From NCBI GenBank assembly GCA_003427395.1, contig BFEA01000223.1, positions 1,573,519-1,609,144 of the forward strand: DNA of 35,626 nt. Reading direction: 5' to 3'. The notes beneath the pieces were generated by a model. That model had not been told where the DNA came from and searched no databases. It was given only the letters and a program-made list of their open reading frames with translations. Each line of letters begins with the position of its first letter. Within the stretch, counting starts at the first letter, position 1. The stretch comes from Chara braunii. Lineage: Eukaryota; Streptophyta; Charophyceae; Charales; Characeae. Positions 7,871 to 17,623 of the stretch are shown piece after piece. Made by a program: the position numbers and the translations under genes.

Positions 7871-8755
7871 TATGTTTGGGGAAAGACGGGGTAGGTAGGA
7901 GTGTGCATATGCCCTCCACAACTCAATGCGACGATGGACAAGAAGCATTAACAAATCAGTTTCTCATGCTCTCTTCACATGAAGCGGAACGATCGAAACT
8001 GCGACTGTGACACAGCTTTTTCTTCTTCTTCTTTTATTTATTCACTTATAGAATCCGTGGACAAAGTGTCGATTTTCTGAGAATTGTTACAGAAAAGAAA
8101 AAAAAAAAGAACTATTATGTGGCCCTCTATTCAAAACCGTCTAAGATAAAGCAAACAAGAGAACGCCGCATTGGAAAGGCTAAAAAAAAGGAGGTGGCAT
8201 GGAAACAGAAGAAAACAAGGGGGGGAGGGGGGGGGGGGGGGGGGGGGGGAGGAAGGAAAGGACCCCGCCGAAAAAAAAGGACAATCATCACTTTCTTTCT
8301 ACTGGAAACCAGTGTTGGTCCCCAGGCGTCCATCTATCTATCTATCCACCTATCTATCTATTTCACTTCTTATCTTATTAGACCTGATGCAGCTTGATTT
8401 CCAACTGTCTGCAATGTACACAGGTCTCTACTGTGAAGTTGCAACTCCGACACCTCGCTAGCAGCAGGCATCCCCTTTGCATGTTGCCCCTTCGACAAGC
8501 CACGGCTATTTTCTCTTACTCCAGAGCACTGAATGCTGATAAAAACTTGAGATTTTATAAACGGATTGCTCCGCAGTCCATCCACGGTCGCAAAAGAAAC
8601 AAAGGTGGTTGAGACTTGAAAGTCTGTCTGTACTACCAAATAATATACACCACTCCACAACTTCACCACCTCCTTCGCAAAGCCCTAGCCTGCCTAGATA
8701 AGGTTTGTCTTCTTTCTGAACCCATATCACTAATTATCAAGTATTCCTCCAAATG
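7871..8755. other. Microsatellites; no gene
   Basis: It contains a long G-rich run (8218-8249, including 23 consecutive G at 8227-8249) and a CTAT tetranucleotide tract (about 8331-8362). No recognised coding sequence. Confidence 0.5.
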
Positions 8756-8925
8756 ACCACTCGCTTACCTTACCGTCTGCAGTTGCGTGAACGACTGCTC
8801 AACCACTTACTCCTCAACTGCAGTACTGAGTCCAAACAGTTCCCTTACCTTCTGCAGACGTCTTATCTTAACACTGCTGCTCATCCACTTACGTCTACTA
8901 CAGTATTAGGTCCAGACGTCTGCGG
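8756..8925 (-). repeat. ~73-bp imperfect duplication downstream of the fucosyltransferase gene
   Basis: Two diverged copies share landmarks CTTACC.TCTGCAG, ACTGCTGCTCA-like and GTATT/GTACTGAGTCCA phrases. The block lies just past the stop codon and may be part of the 3' UTR. Confidence 0.4.
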
Positions 8926-8936
8926 CACACATCATA

Positions 8937-10436
8937 TCATGTCGACCATGCTGGCTCCTCGGCCCAATCTGGTTCTTCATCGTCACAGACGGACCTATCC
9001 AGGGAAGTCGACATTTTCCATACCGCACGGAGTCGACGTATTTCACGACTAAACGTACTATTGCGAGAGTACAAGAACGACTTCGCAAAGGCGCAGATAG
9101 TTAACTCGACAAGCGCGACAACTTCCGGAACTTGGCGCTGCTCTTCGGTTAAACTTCGTTCCCAGTTTCCTGCAGGCGTTTTCTCAAGAGAGCTCTCCCC
9201 CCCGGCACCGGAAAGTCGCACAACCCTAATCAGTGAATTGCCCCTTTCTAACAGGACAACAAGTTCTTCAACCTCTTCCTCTTCTGCGTCCGTTGCAAGG
9301 AACAAGAGATCCGATGCATTAATTGCTTCCAATTGTCTACGAAGGCATTTGGCAAGCTGTGGGATCGGGTAGAAACACCCTCTGCCAGCACAAAACTTCA
9401 AGAAGTCCCCGCGTCGCAGATGAACACTGGTGTACAGCGAACCAAGAAATGTTCGGGTGAAATTCAGTGCCGCTGAAACAATTGCCTCGTGAGGTTGCAA
9501 GACGGATCCATTGCAGGGTGTGCTCCAGGGCTCTCGACCATGCTGCATAGCATTAGCCTCCGTCGACAGCCTGACCCCAAACAGCTCGCCAACGCTCAGC
9601 ACCTCTACATCCGAACTGAACTGCCGAAAGAACTCTACGGTGCTTTCTTCCTTCTGTCGGGCGGTTGCAAGTTCGCTCTTGGCAATTGTGATTCCAGTAG
9701 CGTTCTTGAAGATTGATATACCCTTTCTGATCGACGGGTTGTAGCCACCAAAGAACCGCATCATGTCCACCTGGTCATCAGCATGCCTGAGTGTCCGGAA
9801 CTCCTTAAGGCTGATAACCGTTGATGGCCCCAGACACTTCCGAATACGAGGGACATCAAGGAGCGCGCCAAATGGCAGTCCGACCTCTTCAAGAGGGAAG
9901 ACAAGGGTGCGGTTCAAAAAGGCCGCCACGACCATGTAGTTCATAATGCACATCAGCCGGTTGCCCATCCGTCCAGCCCCACAGATCATCATCAAATACC
10001 TATTCGGCGATGGGCACCATACAAGGCGTTGGTTGAGCAATTCTCCTCCAGGGAAAGCAGCAGCAGCAGCATCCTCAACCCTACATCTCCCATCAGGCAG
10101 GGACCACGACATTTGGGACAGGGCAACCAGGGGCTGAGAATCACCTCGTTCTTGTAAAATGGAGGACGGGGCCTGCGGAAGACCATCACCCTTTCTATCA
10201 CTGGCGGCAGACGGAGAAGCTACAGCGGCAGACACACCTTCAATAGAATCCTCCCCCACCATCAAAATGGGAGGGGAAGCTCGGACTTGAACCCGCGACT
10301 CGAAGTGCGTACGGACAACGTGTGAAATCAACTCCGGCTCCTCGATCTCCCTGCTATCGAGCAGCATGTAGCAAAGAAGAAGTGTTGTACTCAGAAACAT
10401 CACAGCTGCAATGCAGCGCCGCGGAAAGGACTGCAT
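8937..10436 (-). CDS. O-fucosyltransferase family protein (type II membrane)
   Basis: A single uninterrupted frame encodes 499 residues. The start is the first ATG (10436). The frame stays open for 58 more codons upstream but has no ATG there. Residues 1-7 are basic and 8-26 form one hydrophobic span (CIAAVMFLSTTLLLCYMLL), giving a type II Golgi/ER signal anchor. A variable stem region follows to about 135. The catalytic domain has GRMGNRLMCIMNY (155-167, GDP-fucose-binding loop type), HLRRGDF (339-345, with the arginine known to contact GDP-fucose in this fold), a TDAEEEE segment (382-388) and RNSTFSREIRRLR (458-470). These motifs and their order fit the plant O-fucosyltransferase (PF10250/GT65-like) family. 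It would transfer fucose from GDP-fucose to a protein or glycan in the secretory lumen; the acceptor is unknown. Six NxS/T sequons (175, 245, 309, 325, 373, 459) fit lumenal location. It is intronless, which is unusual beside the intron-containing RPB8 exon. Confidence 0.85.
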   Translation of the reverse strand: MQSFPRRCIAAVMFLSTTLLLCYMLLDSREIEEPELISHVVRTHFESRVQVRASPPILMVGEDSIEGVSAAVASPSAASDRKGDGLPQAPSSILQERGDSQPLVALSQMSWSLPDGRCRVEDAAAAAFPGGELLNQRLVWCPSPNRYLMMICGAGRMGNRLMCIMNYMVVAAFLNRTLVFPLEEVGLPFGALLDVPRIRKCLGPSTVISLKEFRTLRHADDQVDMMRFFGGYNPSIRKGISIFKNATGITIAKSELATARQKEESTVEFFRQFSSDVEVLSVGELFGVRLSTEANAMQHGREPWSTPCNGSVLQPHEAIVSAALNFTRTFLGSLYTSVHLRRGDFLKFCAGRGCFYPIPQLAKCLRRQLEAINASDLLFLATDAEEEEVEELVVLLERGNSLIRVVRLSGAGGESSLEKTPAGNWERSLTEEQRQVPEVVALVELTICAFAKSFLYSRNSTFSREIRRLRAVWKMSTSLDRSVCDDEEPDWAEEPAWST

Positions 10437-10547
10437 CTTCAGAAGACTTCGGTTGCAACCAAGGCCGACAACAGCCCTGAGCCAAAGAGCGCTATAACTG
10501 CTGTACTGAGCGACAAAGACACCAAGGAAATCCAAAAACGAAGTAGG

Positions 10548-10554
10548 ATATAAA
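10548..10554 (-). promoter_or_regulatory. Candidate TATA box of the fucosyltransferase gene
   Basis: TTTATAT on the minus strand lies 112 nt upstream of the chosen ATG at 10436. Transcription starting about 30 nt downstream would exclude the upstream non-ATG extension, supporting the 10436 start. Based on motif and spacing only. Confidence 0.35.
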
Positions 10555-10559
10555 GCTAA

Positions 10560-11624
10560 ACAAAAACAAAACAACACGATGGCTGCACCCTCTGTATATT
10601 CGCTATCCACACACCAAACTGCTTACTTTCACTGCAGGAAAAAAAAAAACTGCCGCATCAAAATCGCATTATCTGGAAGGGAGGGGACCACAGAAAAGCC
10701 CGCACAGAATGGCTAGCCAATCGCAGTAGCTGCCAGCGCCGACCGAAAAAAACAGGCCCAAGGCATCTACAACGAAAAGCACAACTTCGAGAATGGCAAA
10801 TCATCCGACAATCGTATTCTGCAGCCGCAACCAGCACAATGCAGCTGCTCCTTCATTTCATTCCTTTTCCTGGAAGCGCTTAGCATACAAAAGGCCCAGT
10901 CGGATTGGAAAGACAGCTAATCCAACCCAACCGGGCGGGGATACCCAAGGGAAGGACAGAAACACCAGATACTACTCCAACTGTATCGCACACTAAACCT
11001 TGAGCAAAACCCCTGAACAGTTCATTCGATTACATTCTCATGCGCGGAGCATGCACGAAAAAAAACACCCCGGAATGACGACGAACTCATTCCCGGGGGG
11101 TACCATAGCCTGCTGCAAAAGGATATCACTGGACTGGATTTAGCCAGTCCGTGGAAGATCTCCGACCGTGTCTCCAAGATGCAGTTGAATGGGGAGCTTG
11201 TGAACGCGAGGTGTAGGTGGGATACCAGACCATACATGGCAAACAGCTTGCTTACGTTCTCAAACCACTTTAGTACCCCCAAAGGCGATCACGGCCAGCC
11301 CCATGGCCATGCCAGGCTTCAACGGCGGCATCAGCACCACAGGCGTGTATGCAATTGACTACCCCACAGTTCTCCGACTGGGGGAATTCAGATGGAACGG
11401 CGATCGTTTAGAGTGCAACAGGAGATACACAAGGGAAAAAGGCGATCGTTCGACAAAGCTAAGCTTGGCTTGGCTTGCAGTGTGAGTGCGCCAGGCACAA
11501 GGACACGACCTGCCTTTCACAAAGGCAAGCAATGCGTGCTGTCAGAACAATCACTCGATGCCAACGACTCTAGGGATATCCTCCAAAACCTTCCCTTCCC
11601 TGCCTGCAGTTCCCCCCCTGACCT
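10560..11624. other. Likely upstream region of the fucosyltransferase gene; no gene recognised
   Basis: Open frames (for example 11022-11282 minus and 11303-11485 plus) show no domain I recognise. Confidence 0.4.
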
Positions 11625-11730
11625 GTCAGGCCTGCATCTTTTTTTCTTTAATCAGATATATTAAACTGATTAGAACAGATACTACACTTCATCTTAGCCA
11701 AAAGGCGAGGGAAAGGTATAGTCAGGCCTG
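11625..11730 (-). mobile_element. U2 retroposon with perfect 10-bp target duplication
   Basis: GTCAGGCCTG occurs at 11625-11634 and again at 11721-11730. Between them, on the minus strand, are the U2 fragment and then an A-rich tail (11635-11650). The duplication abuts the 5' end of the U2 sequence within 1-2 nt, the expected product of LINE-mediated insertion. Confidence 0.8.
11651..11719 (-). pseudogene. U2 snRNA retropseudogene (5' 70 nt)
   Basis: The minus strand matches the 5' end of U2: ATACCTTTC, CCTTTTGGCTAAGAT, then the branch-point recognition segment GTGTAGTATCTGTTCT, then ATCAGTTTAATAT. It ends after about 70 nt, where U2 is normally near 190-200 nt. Small indels lie near TCTCGGCC and ATATCT. 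It lacks the Sm site and 3' stem-loops, so it is a truncated pseudogene. Confidence 0.85.
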
Positions 11731-12990
11731 TACCCTATTCTCTCTCTCAACACCCTGATTAGAGAGATCGCTGCCTAGGCCCAGATGCAGAGGCTACTGT
11801 TCCTGGCAACCTCTTACTTCCCTATGCCATTCACTCAAGAGGCTCCATCTCCATTCCACTGCTGCCCTAGCTCCCCCTGGACCACAGTTTGACCCTGGAC
11901 TAGAGTCTGAACCACCAGTGCCTCTCCCTGACCACAGTTAGATCCAGGACTACAGTTTGGACTATCAGTGCCTTAACGATACCCGAGTTGGTCCCGTCAG
12001 CCGCCAATTCTTAGAAACACCCACATGAGATGAAATCCTCCTCTTGCAATGACAAATCGCCAAAGTTCAAATTGGCAGCAAGTAAGAATACCTCAATTGG
12101 CATTAACTGTGATTAACAAAATAACTGTAACAAGGACATTCTCTCTCTCCAAAAGGAACTCCCCAAATACCAAAAAGAAAAAGAAAAAAAACGAATACAA
12201 AAAAAGAATCCCTTAAAAATGTTAAACATTTCATCAGCAGATCCCAACAGCCAAGTTCGGATTTTCGTATTTATCCCCACTATCCTCTCTCCGTGCAACG
12301 CTTCATCAGCCCATCCTACCAGCAAACTTCGGCGGCTTTGTCTTTCCATCGTACGTGTGAGAGCCGGACGATGACCATCCTGTGCACAAGGTTCAGCATC
12401 ACACATGGGCCTCAAACGACTGTACGAGAGAAACCAGTATCGACTCGCATAAAGGGCAAACAACACAAAGACAAGTGCAACATATCAATCGCTACACCCA
12501 ATTAGCATAACGATGAAGAGCATCGAAACCGTCCTCGTTCTCCACACCCCACCACGCTCACACAACTTTATTACAGCCACTAAGCCACACAACTCGAGTG
12601 CCAACGAAGCCCCCTCCTATTCATCAAGCCACTGAGAAGATTACCTCAAAAGCAAAGCACTATTTTTTGCGAATCTAGCCTCGGCAAAGGACTCAGTTTT
12701 TCGTATCTAGCTCCAAGGCTACAGGTTGTGACCGCGATGCTTCTGCAGAGAGGTTGGCAGCAGCTGATATACAGAAATAGTCAGTCTCTTGGACCTTCCA
12801 TCTCCTTTCTAACAAACCAAATACGATGCACAGTAAGTGACAATAACATATCGCATCACTGACCTGATGCGCATGATGATGGCATGTCATCAAGAGAAAG
12901 GAGACCAGGCCATGCCAGGCTAGTAGGCCAGGTAGGCCAGTCCATGCCAGTCTACAGTCGTCCCCCAAACATAACACACCCCGATAATGA
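11731..12990. other. No gene recognised
   Basis: A-rich tract near 12170-12210; otherwise unremarkable. I searched the minus strand here for later RPB8 exons and found none. Confidence 0.45.
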
Positions 12991-12992
12991 TT

Positions 12993-13090
12993 GCAAACAA
13001 GCTAGATTTCCGGTCAGGTACAGCAGAAATGAGGGTGCGTTGTAAACAAGCTAGATTTCCTGTCAGGTACAGCAGAAATGAGGGTGCGCT
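12993..13090 (+). repeat. 49-bp tandem duplication
   Basis: Two near-identical units run from AAACAAGCTAGATTTCC to GAAATGAGGGTGCG, starting near 12995 and 13044, with one substitution in the middle (CGGTCAGG against TGTCAGG). Confidence 0.85.
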
Positions 13091-13832
13091 ATGTTCAGGG
13101 GAGGAAGACAGTAGTACGCCCCTGCATGCAACATACCAAACCTGACAAGCAAACTGAGGGTACTCAGAACGCTCGACACAAATTGCGTTGAGCTCAACAT
13201 AATTTGTGTGTCAACTTTCAAGTTGTCAACAACAAAATTTGTGTACTGCTCATCGAGACCCGCCCAGCATATTGCTGAACGCTGACAAGGGTGCGGACAC
13301 CTTTTGCGCAACTAGGTAGCAACTCCGGGCTGGCAAATTCCACAAATGCCCTCATGACAACCACCTATTTAGTTAGTGAGTCAGGGTCTCGCTCCACTGC
13401 TCGCCAACTGTGCAATACGAGAACAAATTTTCCGCTAGAAGATGTCAAGATACACTGCCATATTTTTTGTCGTTTGTGCATGTGGTGAGTTGCGGAGCGG
13501 AGGACCCCAGTCTCAAGAAAACAGCCCCGTTCCTCTCACCCAAATCCCTGGACTCTTGGTAACCAACCAGAAAAAAACGCCCCACTTCTTGGAAAAGGGG
13601 AATGGAGAGGACAAAAAAAGACACATCCCATGTGGCTGAATTGTTCACACATCTGACTCTTAGCAAACAGATCACCCGCAGAAGTCCTGATGGATTCAGA
13701 ATCTTCAGATGGATTCCATTCGACACCGTTTTTTAAACATCAACAGGAGGAGAAAACCGGTCGAGACTAGGTTGACCAAAGACAAACGGCCAAAATGCAG
13801 AACAAGGGAGTGTAGCAAGCGGGGTGAGGAAA
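13091..13832. other. No gene recognised
   Basis: Probably part of the intron or downstream region of the RPB8 exon. No RPB8-like exon is recognisable on the minus strand. Confidence 0.4.
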
Positions 13833-13842
13833 CTCTCTCTCN

Positions 13843-13890
<48 letters not shown>
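13833..13890 (+). repeat. (CT)n microsatellite with one N
   Basis: CT dinucleotides run for about 58 bases, with an N at 13842. The N probably marks a closed assembly gap, so the true length is uncertain. It would lie inside the first intron of the RPB8 gene. Confidence 0.9.
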
Positions 13891-13894
<4 letters not shown>

Positions 13895-14021
13895 GCAGTT
13901 CCGTGGATGCCAGGCTCAGTTCATTCACACAGCATGCAAGGCTAAGCCGACTGGAGATGTCTGCATGCTTACAGCCGTGCAACAGCTGATGCAAAACGAT
14001 AAAAAAAAAAAAAAAACATAC

Positions 14022-14097
14022 CTCTGTCAAACTTCTTTCCTTCAGGGTCCCTGGTCAAAATCTTGAAAATATCCTCAAACAGAACCTTCTCAGACAT
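14022..14097 (-). CDS. RPB8: RNA polymerase subunit RPB8 (RPABC3), first exon only
   Basis: On the minus strand an ATG at 14097 opens 25 codons. They begin MSEKVLFEDIF and end DPEGKKFDR, followed by one phase-1 G and a consensus 5' splice site (AG|GTATG, GT at 14021-14020). The N-terminus of RPB8, a small subunit shared by RNA polymerases I, II and III, carries the same FEDIF...DP(E/D)GKKFD pattern in plants and animals. The split valine codon after the arginine fits the next family residue. RPB8 is normally about 145 residues, so most of the protein is missing. I found no second exon between 10.6 and 14.0 kb. It may lie beyond the fucosyltransferase gene across a very long intron, or this may be a fragment. 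Identity is from conserved motifs. Confidence 0.7.
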
Positions 14098-14734
14098 CTT
14101 CTTCTCCCTTCGACAGCAAGTCCCCGAGGATTTGTGACTGGTCGAATGGACAGATCCCTCCCTACTTTTGGCACAGTGCTGAATCTGCTTTTCTTCCCCT
14201 TTTCGTGACTGGTTTCACTGCCAGGCTTCGCACTCACAGCGCTCTCCGTATCTGCAAAATTTCAACGACAACCCACACGGTCAATTTATGACCTCCATCC
14301 ATGCGCTCATCCCCAGCCTCCGCCCAGAACTCTCCTCTGTTTAGCCAGGTATTATTTCCCACGGAGCAGTCACGCCAGCATTCATGACATGAAGAGATGT
14401 GTTGCACTGAGGTAAGAACAGTATAAGCCAGGACAAAAAGATGTTCTCAACGCCACATTAGGGGTGAGAGGTGTCTTGAAAGGGGGCCAGAAGGCGGCGT
14501 GTCCAGGTGGGCGGGTGGATGGGTGGGTGTGTGGGGGGTAGGGGCGTGGGGGGGGGGGGGGGGGGTTCAGATTCTTCAGAAAGGTCTTCGCTTCTGCAAT
14601 TAACGGAGTGGGCCAGGACGTAAGTGGCAAAGCCAAAGCAAGGGAAGGGGGGAGGGAGAGGTCGAGGTTGGAAAGCAAAGGGCCCCCCACGAAATGACAT
14701 GCCAGACATTTGTCTTTTTCGATGGGGGGACACT
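14098..14734. other. Upstream region of RPB8 exon; low-complexity G run
   Basis: It probably includes the RPB8 5' UTR and promoter, though I see no clear TATA box. A G-rich segment with an 18-base G run lies at 14548-14565. Confidence 0.4.
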
Positions 14735-14737
14735 GGC

Positions 14738-14825
14738 ATATTATGGGGTTTGAACCTACAGTCTGTAAAGTATTACATCTGGTGCAGGAGTGTAACAGTT
14801 TGCTTTGACTTTTGTTCCAGAGGTA
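14738..14825 (-). repeat. tRNA-derived SINE-like head
   Basis: On the minus strand, GTCAAAGCAAACTG (14809-14796) resembles the end of box A, and GGTTCAAACCCC (14756-14745) is a near-consensus box B at tRNA-like spacing. No paired acceptor stem is seen, so it is a tRNA-like repeat and not a tRNA gene. Confidence 0.4.
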
Positions 14826-15158
14826 CCCTGGAGGCAGTGGTTGGTGCCCACCTTAATATAGGTAGAATAAGGAGCACTGCTAAATAAAATGTGGCGGAAG
14901 AGCTATTGTAAGCCTCCGGTTAGGACACATGTTCAATAACGCCTGTACATGCGGTGAGAGAGGACACGTAATTTTCTTGGCTCTGCTCCGCAACAATTTC
15001 TGACAGTTACACGTACAATAGGGCACGTAATTGGCTCTGCTCCATAACAACTCCTAAGACACCATGTACATGAACCGAGGTTGAGCCCCCCATTTCTGCT
15101 GTTCGATTTAACATGTAGAACTTGAAAGTCGTTTTTGCAAGTTCCATTTTCACAACCA

Positions 15159-15200
15159 TCTCTCTCTCTCTCTCTCTCTCGCGGGCGCGCGCGCGCGCGC
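15159..15200 (+). repeat. (CT)n followed by (GC)n microsatellite
   Basis: A run of CT (15159-15180) passes directly into alternating GC (about 15185-15200), a sequence able to adopt Z-DNA. The arginine-rich minus-strand frames over it are artefacts. Confidence 0.9.
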
Positions 15201-15339
15201 TCCATACCAACTCCTCAAGAGTGGATTCCATTCCTGCCTACCGAAAACCTTCAATTAATTTTGAATCCAGGAAGGTTTACTGCTGCACCAGTCTGTACAA
15301 CATGTTGGTAGGTTTACCGTTGTAGCCCAGTAATCGATC

Positions 15340-15430
15340 CACAGCCAGACGGAATTCCGCAGCCAAACGGAACTGAACCAGTGACCTCCGCTGTACCAGC
15401 CGGATGCCTTTACCACTGCAACCCGGGTGT
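15340..15430 (-). repeat. tRNA-derived SINE-like head
   Basis: On the minus strand, GGGTTGCAGTGGTAAAGGC (15424-15406) resembles box A with a D-loop, and GGTTCAGTTCC (15379-15369) resembles box B, with an anticodon-arm-like CTGGTACAG between. Pairing is imperfect. Confidence 0.4.
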
Positions 15431-15460
15431 TCAAAACTGAAGCCATCCCAGTCGTAACAC

Positions 15461-15575
15461 ATGAACAGAACTGGAGCACCAGTCTGGACCACATGAACAA
15501 AACTGGAGTTCCACTGTGGACCACATGAACAGAACTGGAGCACCAATTCCAACCACGAGAACAGAACTGGAGAAC
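15461..15575 (+). repeat. ~36-bp minisatellite
   Basis: Four imperfect units contain CATGAACAGAACTGGAG with CACCA and GGACCA spacers. Confidence 0.75.
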
Positions 15576-15792
15576 CGGGGCGCGGCTGCTCAATGTTGGG
15601 AAAAATACGATTGATTGAATTTAATGCACAAAAAAAAGTCTATCCGATTGTCCATAGCCTTGCACGGGAGCGGGAAGAAATATGTACGTACGTTTAGGCA
15701 ACGACTGACTTTATGCAACACAGCATGGAGTTTCCTCACTGTTTGGGAAATCTCCCGCTTCGTCAGTCTGACCTGGCAGTCGACATTTCCTT

Positions 15793-15925
15793 CACTCTAG
15801 CATTCCTGTGAATCGGGTGCATCCACGAGATCCGCCATCACGACACCCGGCACGCCACGTGGCCGATAAGATATCAAAATGCCTAAAAAAGATGCCCTCG
15901 CAGAATGAAATGCATGCATGCATCC
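15793..15925 (+). repeat. Isolated fragment of the 33-35 kb satellite family
   Basis: CTCTAGCATTCCTGTGAATC, GGGTGC, the ATATCAAAATGCC region and GATGCCCTCGCAGAA occur in the same order as in the array units at 33.9-35.6 kb. A single diverged copy 18 kb away shows the family is also dispersed. Confidence 0.65.
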
Positions 15926-16555
15926 ATGCGACTCTTTGTTTTTTTTCAGGTCCATCGCCACAGTCACTCAATAGGCGTCCTCACATGGCACTAGACTTCC
16001 ATTTTTTCCTTCGTTTTTTTGCACTAGCCTTTCTTTCTCTTTTCGACTGCAGCCGAAATTAAACAGATACATTCGTGAAAGTCTTAGTGTGAGCATTGTG
16101 CCGCCCTGCAACACGTAGCGAAACGGGAGCATCGGACCCCAAGTGGAAGTGGCAGCTCAGGCCCTGCTGTGGCCGGTCAGTGCACACTGCACACCCAATG
16201 CACATCCAAACAAAAGAGCTCTCAGGTTGAGTTTCTTACTTCCTCAGTCATAGTTGACATTCACGGCTGGATTACGATGCCTACGAGGGGGTTGAGACCC
16301 CCCTAAATTTCACGATACTTCCAGAGGCTTGAGAAGAGACCCCTCAACATACCTGTCAGTGTTGTCACGACATAAGCTCATTACGTCATCATCATGACAT
16401 ATAATCTACAATACCTTCCATAATAATCTCGAATTACCTGGGGCCGGCCGCCTGTGGATATATCTAAAGATTGCCACCGTTTGGGGGAAAAAAAAAGAAA
16501 AAAAAAGGAGCAGCATGCACTAACACTCGTTCATCCAGTTCATCGACTATTTTTT
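15926..16555. other. No gene recognised
   Basis: Nothing beyond short A- and T-rich tracts. Confidence 0.4.
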
Positions 16556-16638
16556 TATCATGTCACACGTGACAAATTGATTGACTTCCACAAATCTTTT
16601 ATCATGTCACACATGACAAGTTGATCAACTTCCACAAA
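16552..16638 (+). repeat. 44-bp direct repeat with palindromic core
   Basis: Two units contain TTTATCATGTCACACGTGAC or its ACATGAC variant and then CTTCCACAAA. The core TGTCAC-AC-GTGACA is palindromic and holds a CACGTG E/G-box in the first copy. Confidence 0.75.
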
Positions 16639-16812
16639 AAAAGGAGAAAGAAATCCGATTGGTTGAGAAGAATGCCCATGCCTTACTACGCCAGCACCCC
16701 ACGTAATTGATTCGCTGGCGGATTGAATGACGAGCTAATATCATCGCACATCGAGCGACCAGATACACTGACGCAAAAAAATAAACAACCTTGCAAACGT
16801 TTTTTTCCCCCC

Positions 16813-16930
16813 ATCAAAGGCAGTCTGATGAAAGAGGGACAAATCAAAGCGAGTCTGATGAAAGAGGGCCAAATCATATAGCGAGTCTGATGAAAGAGGG
16901 CCAAATCAAAGCGAGCCTGATAAAAGAGTA
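16813..16930 (+). repeat. 30-bp tandem repeat, four units
   Basis: Units with the core GAGTCTGATGAAAGAGGG start at about 16823, 16853, 16885 and 16915 (one spacing is 32). The minus strand reads through three of them as a 10-residue repeat (FHQTR/FIRLA types), which is probably coincidental. Confidence 0.85.
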
Positions 16931-17099
16931 CCTCATGTGAGGGCGCCTCACATAAGAGTCCGTAACGAACCATCATTTCTATAGAAAAAAAAAAAAAAAC
17001 ACTGCAGTCGACATCAGTGGAGTGTTATATTCCCTGGCCATTTTGTTTCGCAAATTTCGTTCTCGCATCCTGTGAATCGGAGCGCATACATGACATTTG

Positions 17100-17190
17100 T
17101 AATCATCATCATCATATCCCTACCATCAAATTGGAGGGTTGCAATCATCACCATATCCAGACCATCAAATTGGAGGGTCAGATGCGAACG
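17100..17190 (+). repeat. ~45-bp duplication
   Basis: AATCATCA, CATATCC, then ACCATCAAATTGGAGGGT occurs twice in tandem. Confidence 0.75.
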
Positions 17191-17472
17191 AAGCAGAATC
17201 ATGCACCCCGAAAGAGGGGTACTAGATGCATCGAAACTTCAGTCTGAGGAGAGAAGCCTCCTGCTACAGCAGCAGCATCTTCCATGAGCCTTTCAATTCC
17301 GAAACATGTCAGACACAGCTAATCAAGGCAGTAGGCAAAAGAAAAGGAAGGAGAGGGAGGAGGGGGGGGGGGGGGAAGACTTAAACCACAAAAAAATGCA
17401 AAATAAGGTAACGATGGAAATGTGTCTCTCACCCCGATAAAAAACGGTGGCTCTTGCTCCACTACTCGCCCC

Positions 17473-17492
17473 TCTACAATTTTTTGTAGAGT
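17473..17492 (+). repeat. Perfect palindromic hairpin
   Basis: CTCTACAA and TTGTAGAG pair over a TTTT loop (within about 17471-17491). A related ACAATTTTGGAGAGTGCTT phrase recurs near 17728, followed by the same CTGACAG. Confidence 0.6.
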
Positions 17493-17559
17493 GCTTATAT
17501 AGCTCTGACAGGACACAAGTCGGCGGAAAATCCGCCATCAGCCTCCAATTGGTGACGGC

Positions 17560-17623
17560 GCTAGAAGACACGGTGGCAGCGCTAGAAGACACGGTGGCAG
17601 AGCTAGAAGACAGGGCGCCATCA
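17560..17623 (+). repeat. 21-bp minisatellite with coiled-coil coding capacity
   Basis: Three units of GCGCTAGAAGACACGGTGGC type. In one frame they read as a 7-residue heptad, ALEDTVA/ELEDRA. The frame is open for about 107 codons (17447-17770), but its start is not ATG, the flanks are of low complexity, and I recognise no protein. Confidence 0.6.

Noticed and set aside
8119-8397. Glycine-rich frame over the G run, and its proline-rich mirror
   Set aside because: Low-complexity translation of a homopolymer.
10437-10610. 58-codon upstream extension of the fucosyltransferase frame
   Set aside because: It has no ATG (it would start at GTG), and a TATA-like box lies inside it; the ATG at 10436 gives a standard type II signal anchor.
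16813-16930. Further hammerhead candidates because of repeated CTGATGA
   Set aside because: The box is followed directly by AAGAGGG without a stem II and GAAA partner, and no closing stem III is present; it is a simple 30-bp tandem repeat.
16813-16930. CRISPR-like array
   Set aside because: Units are contiguous without variable spacers, in a eukaryotic context.
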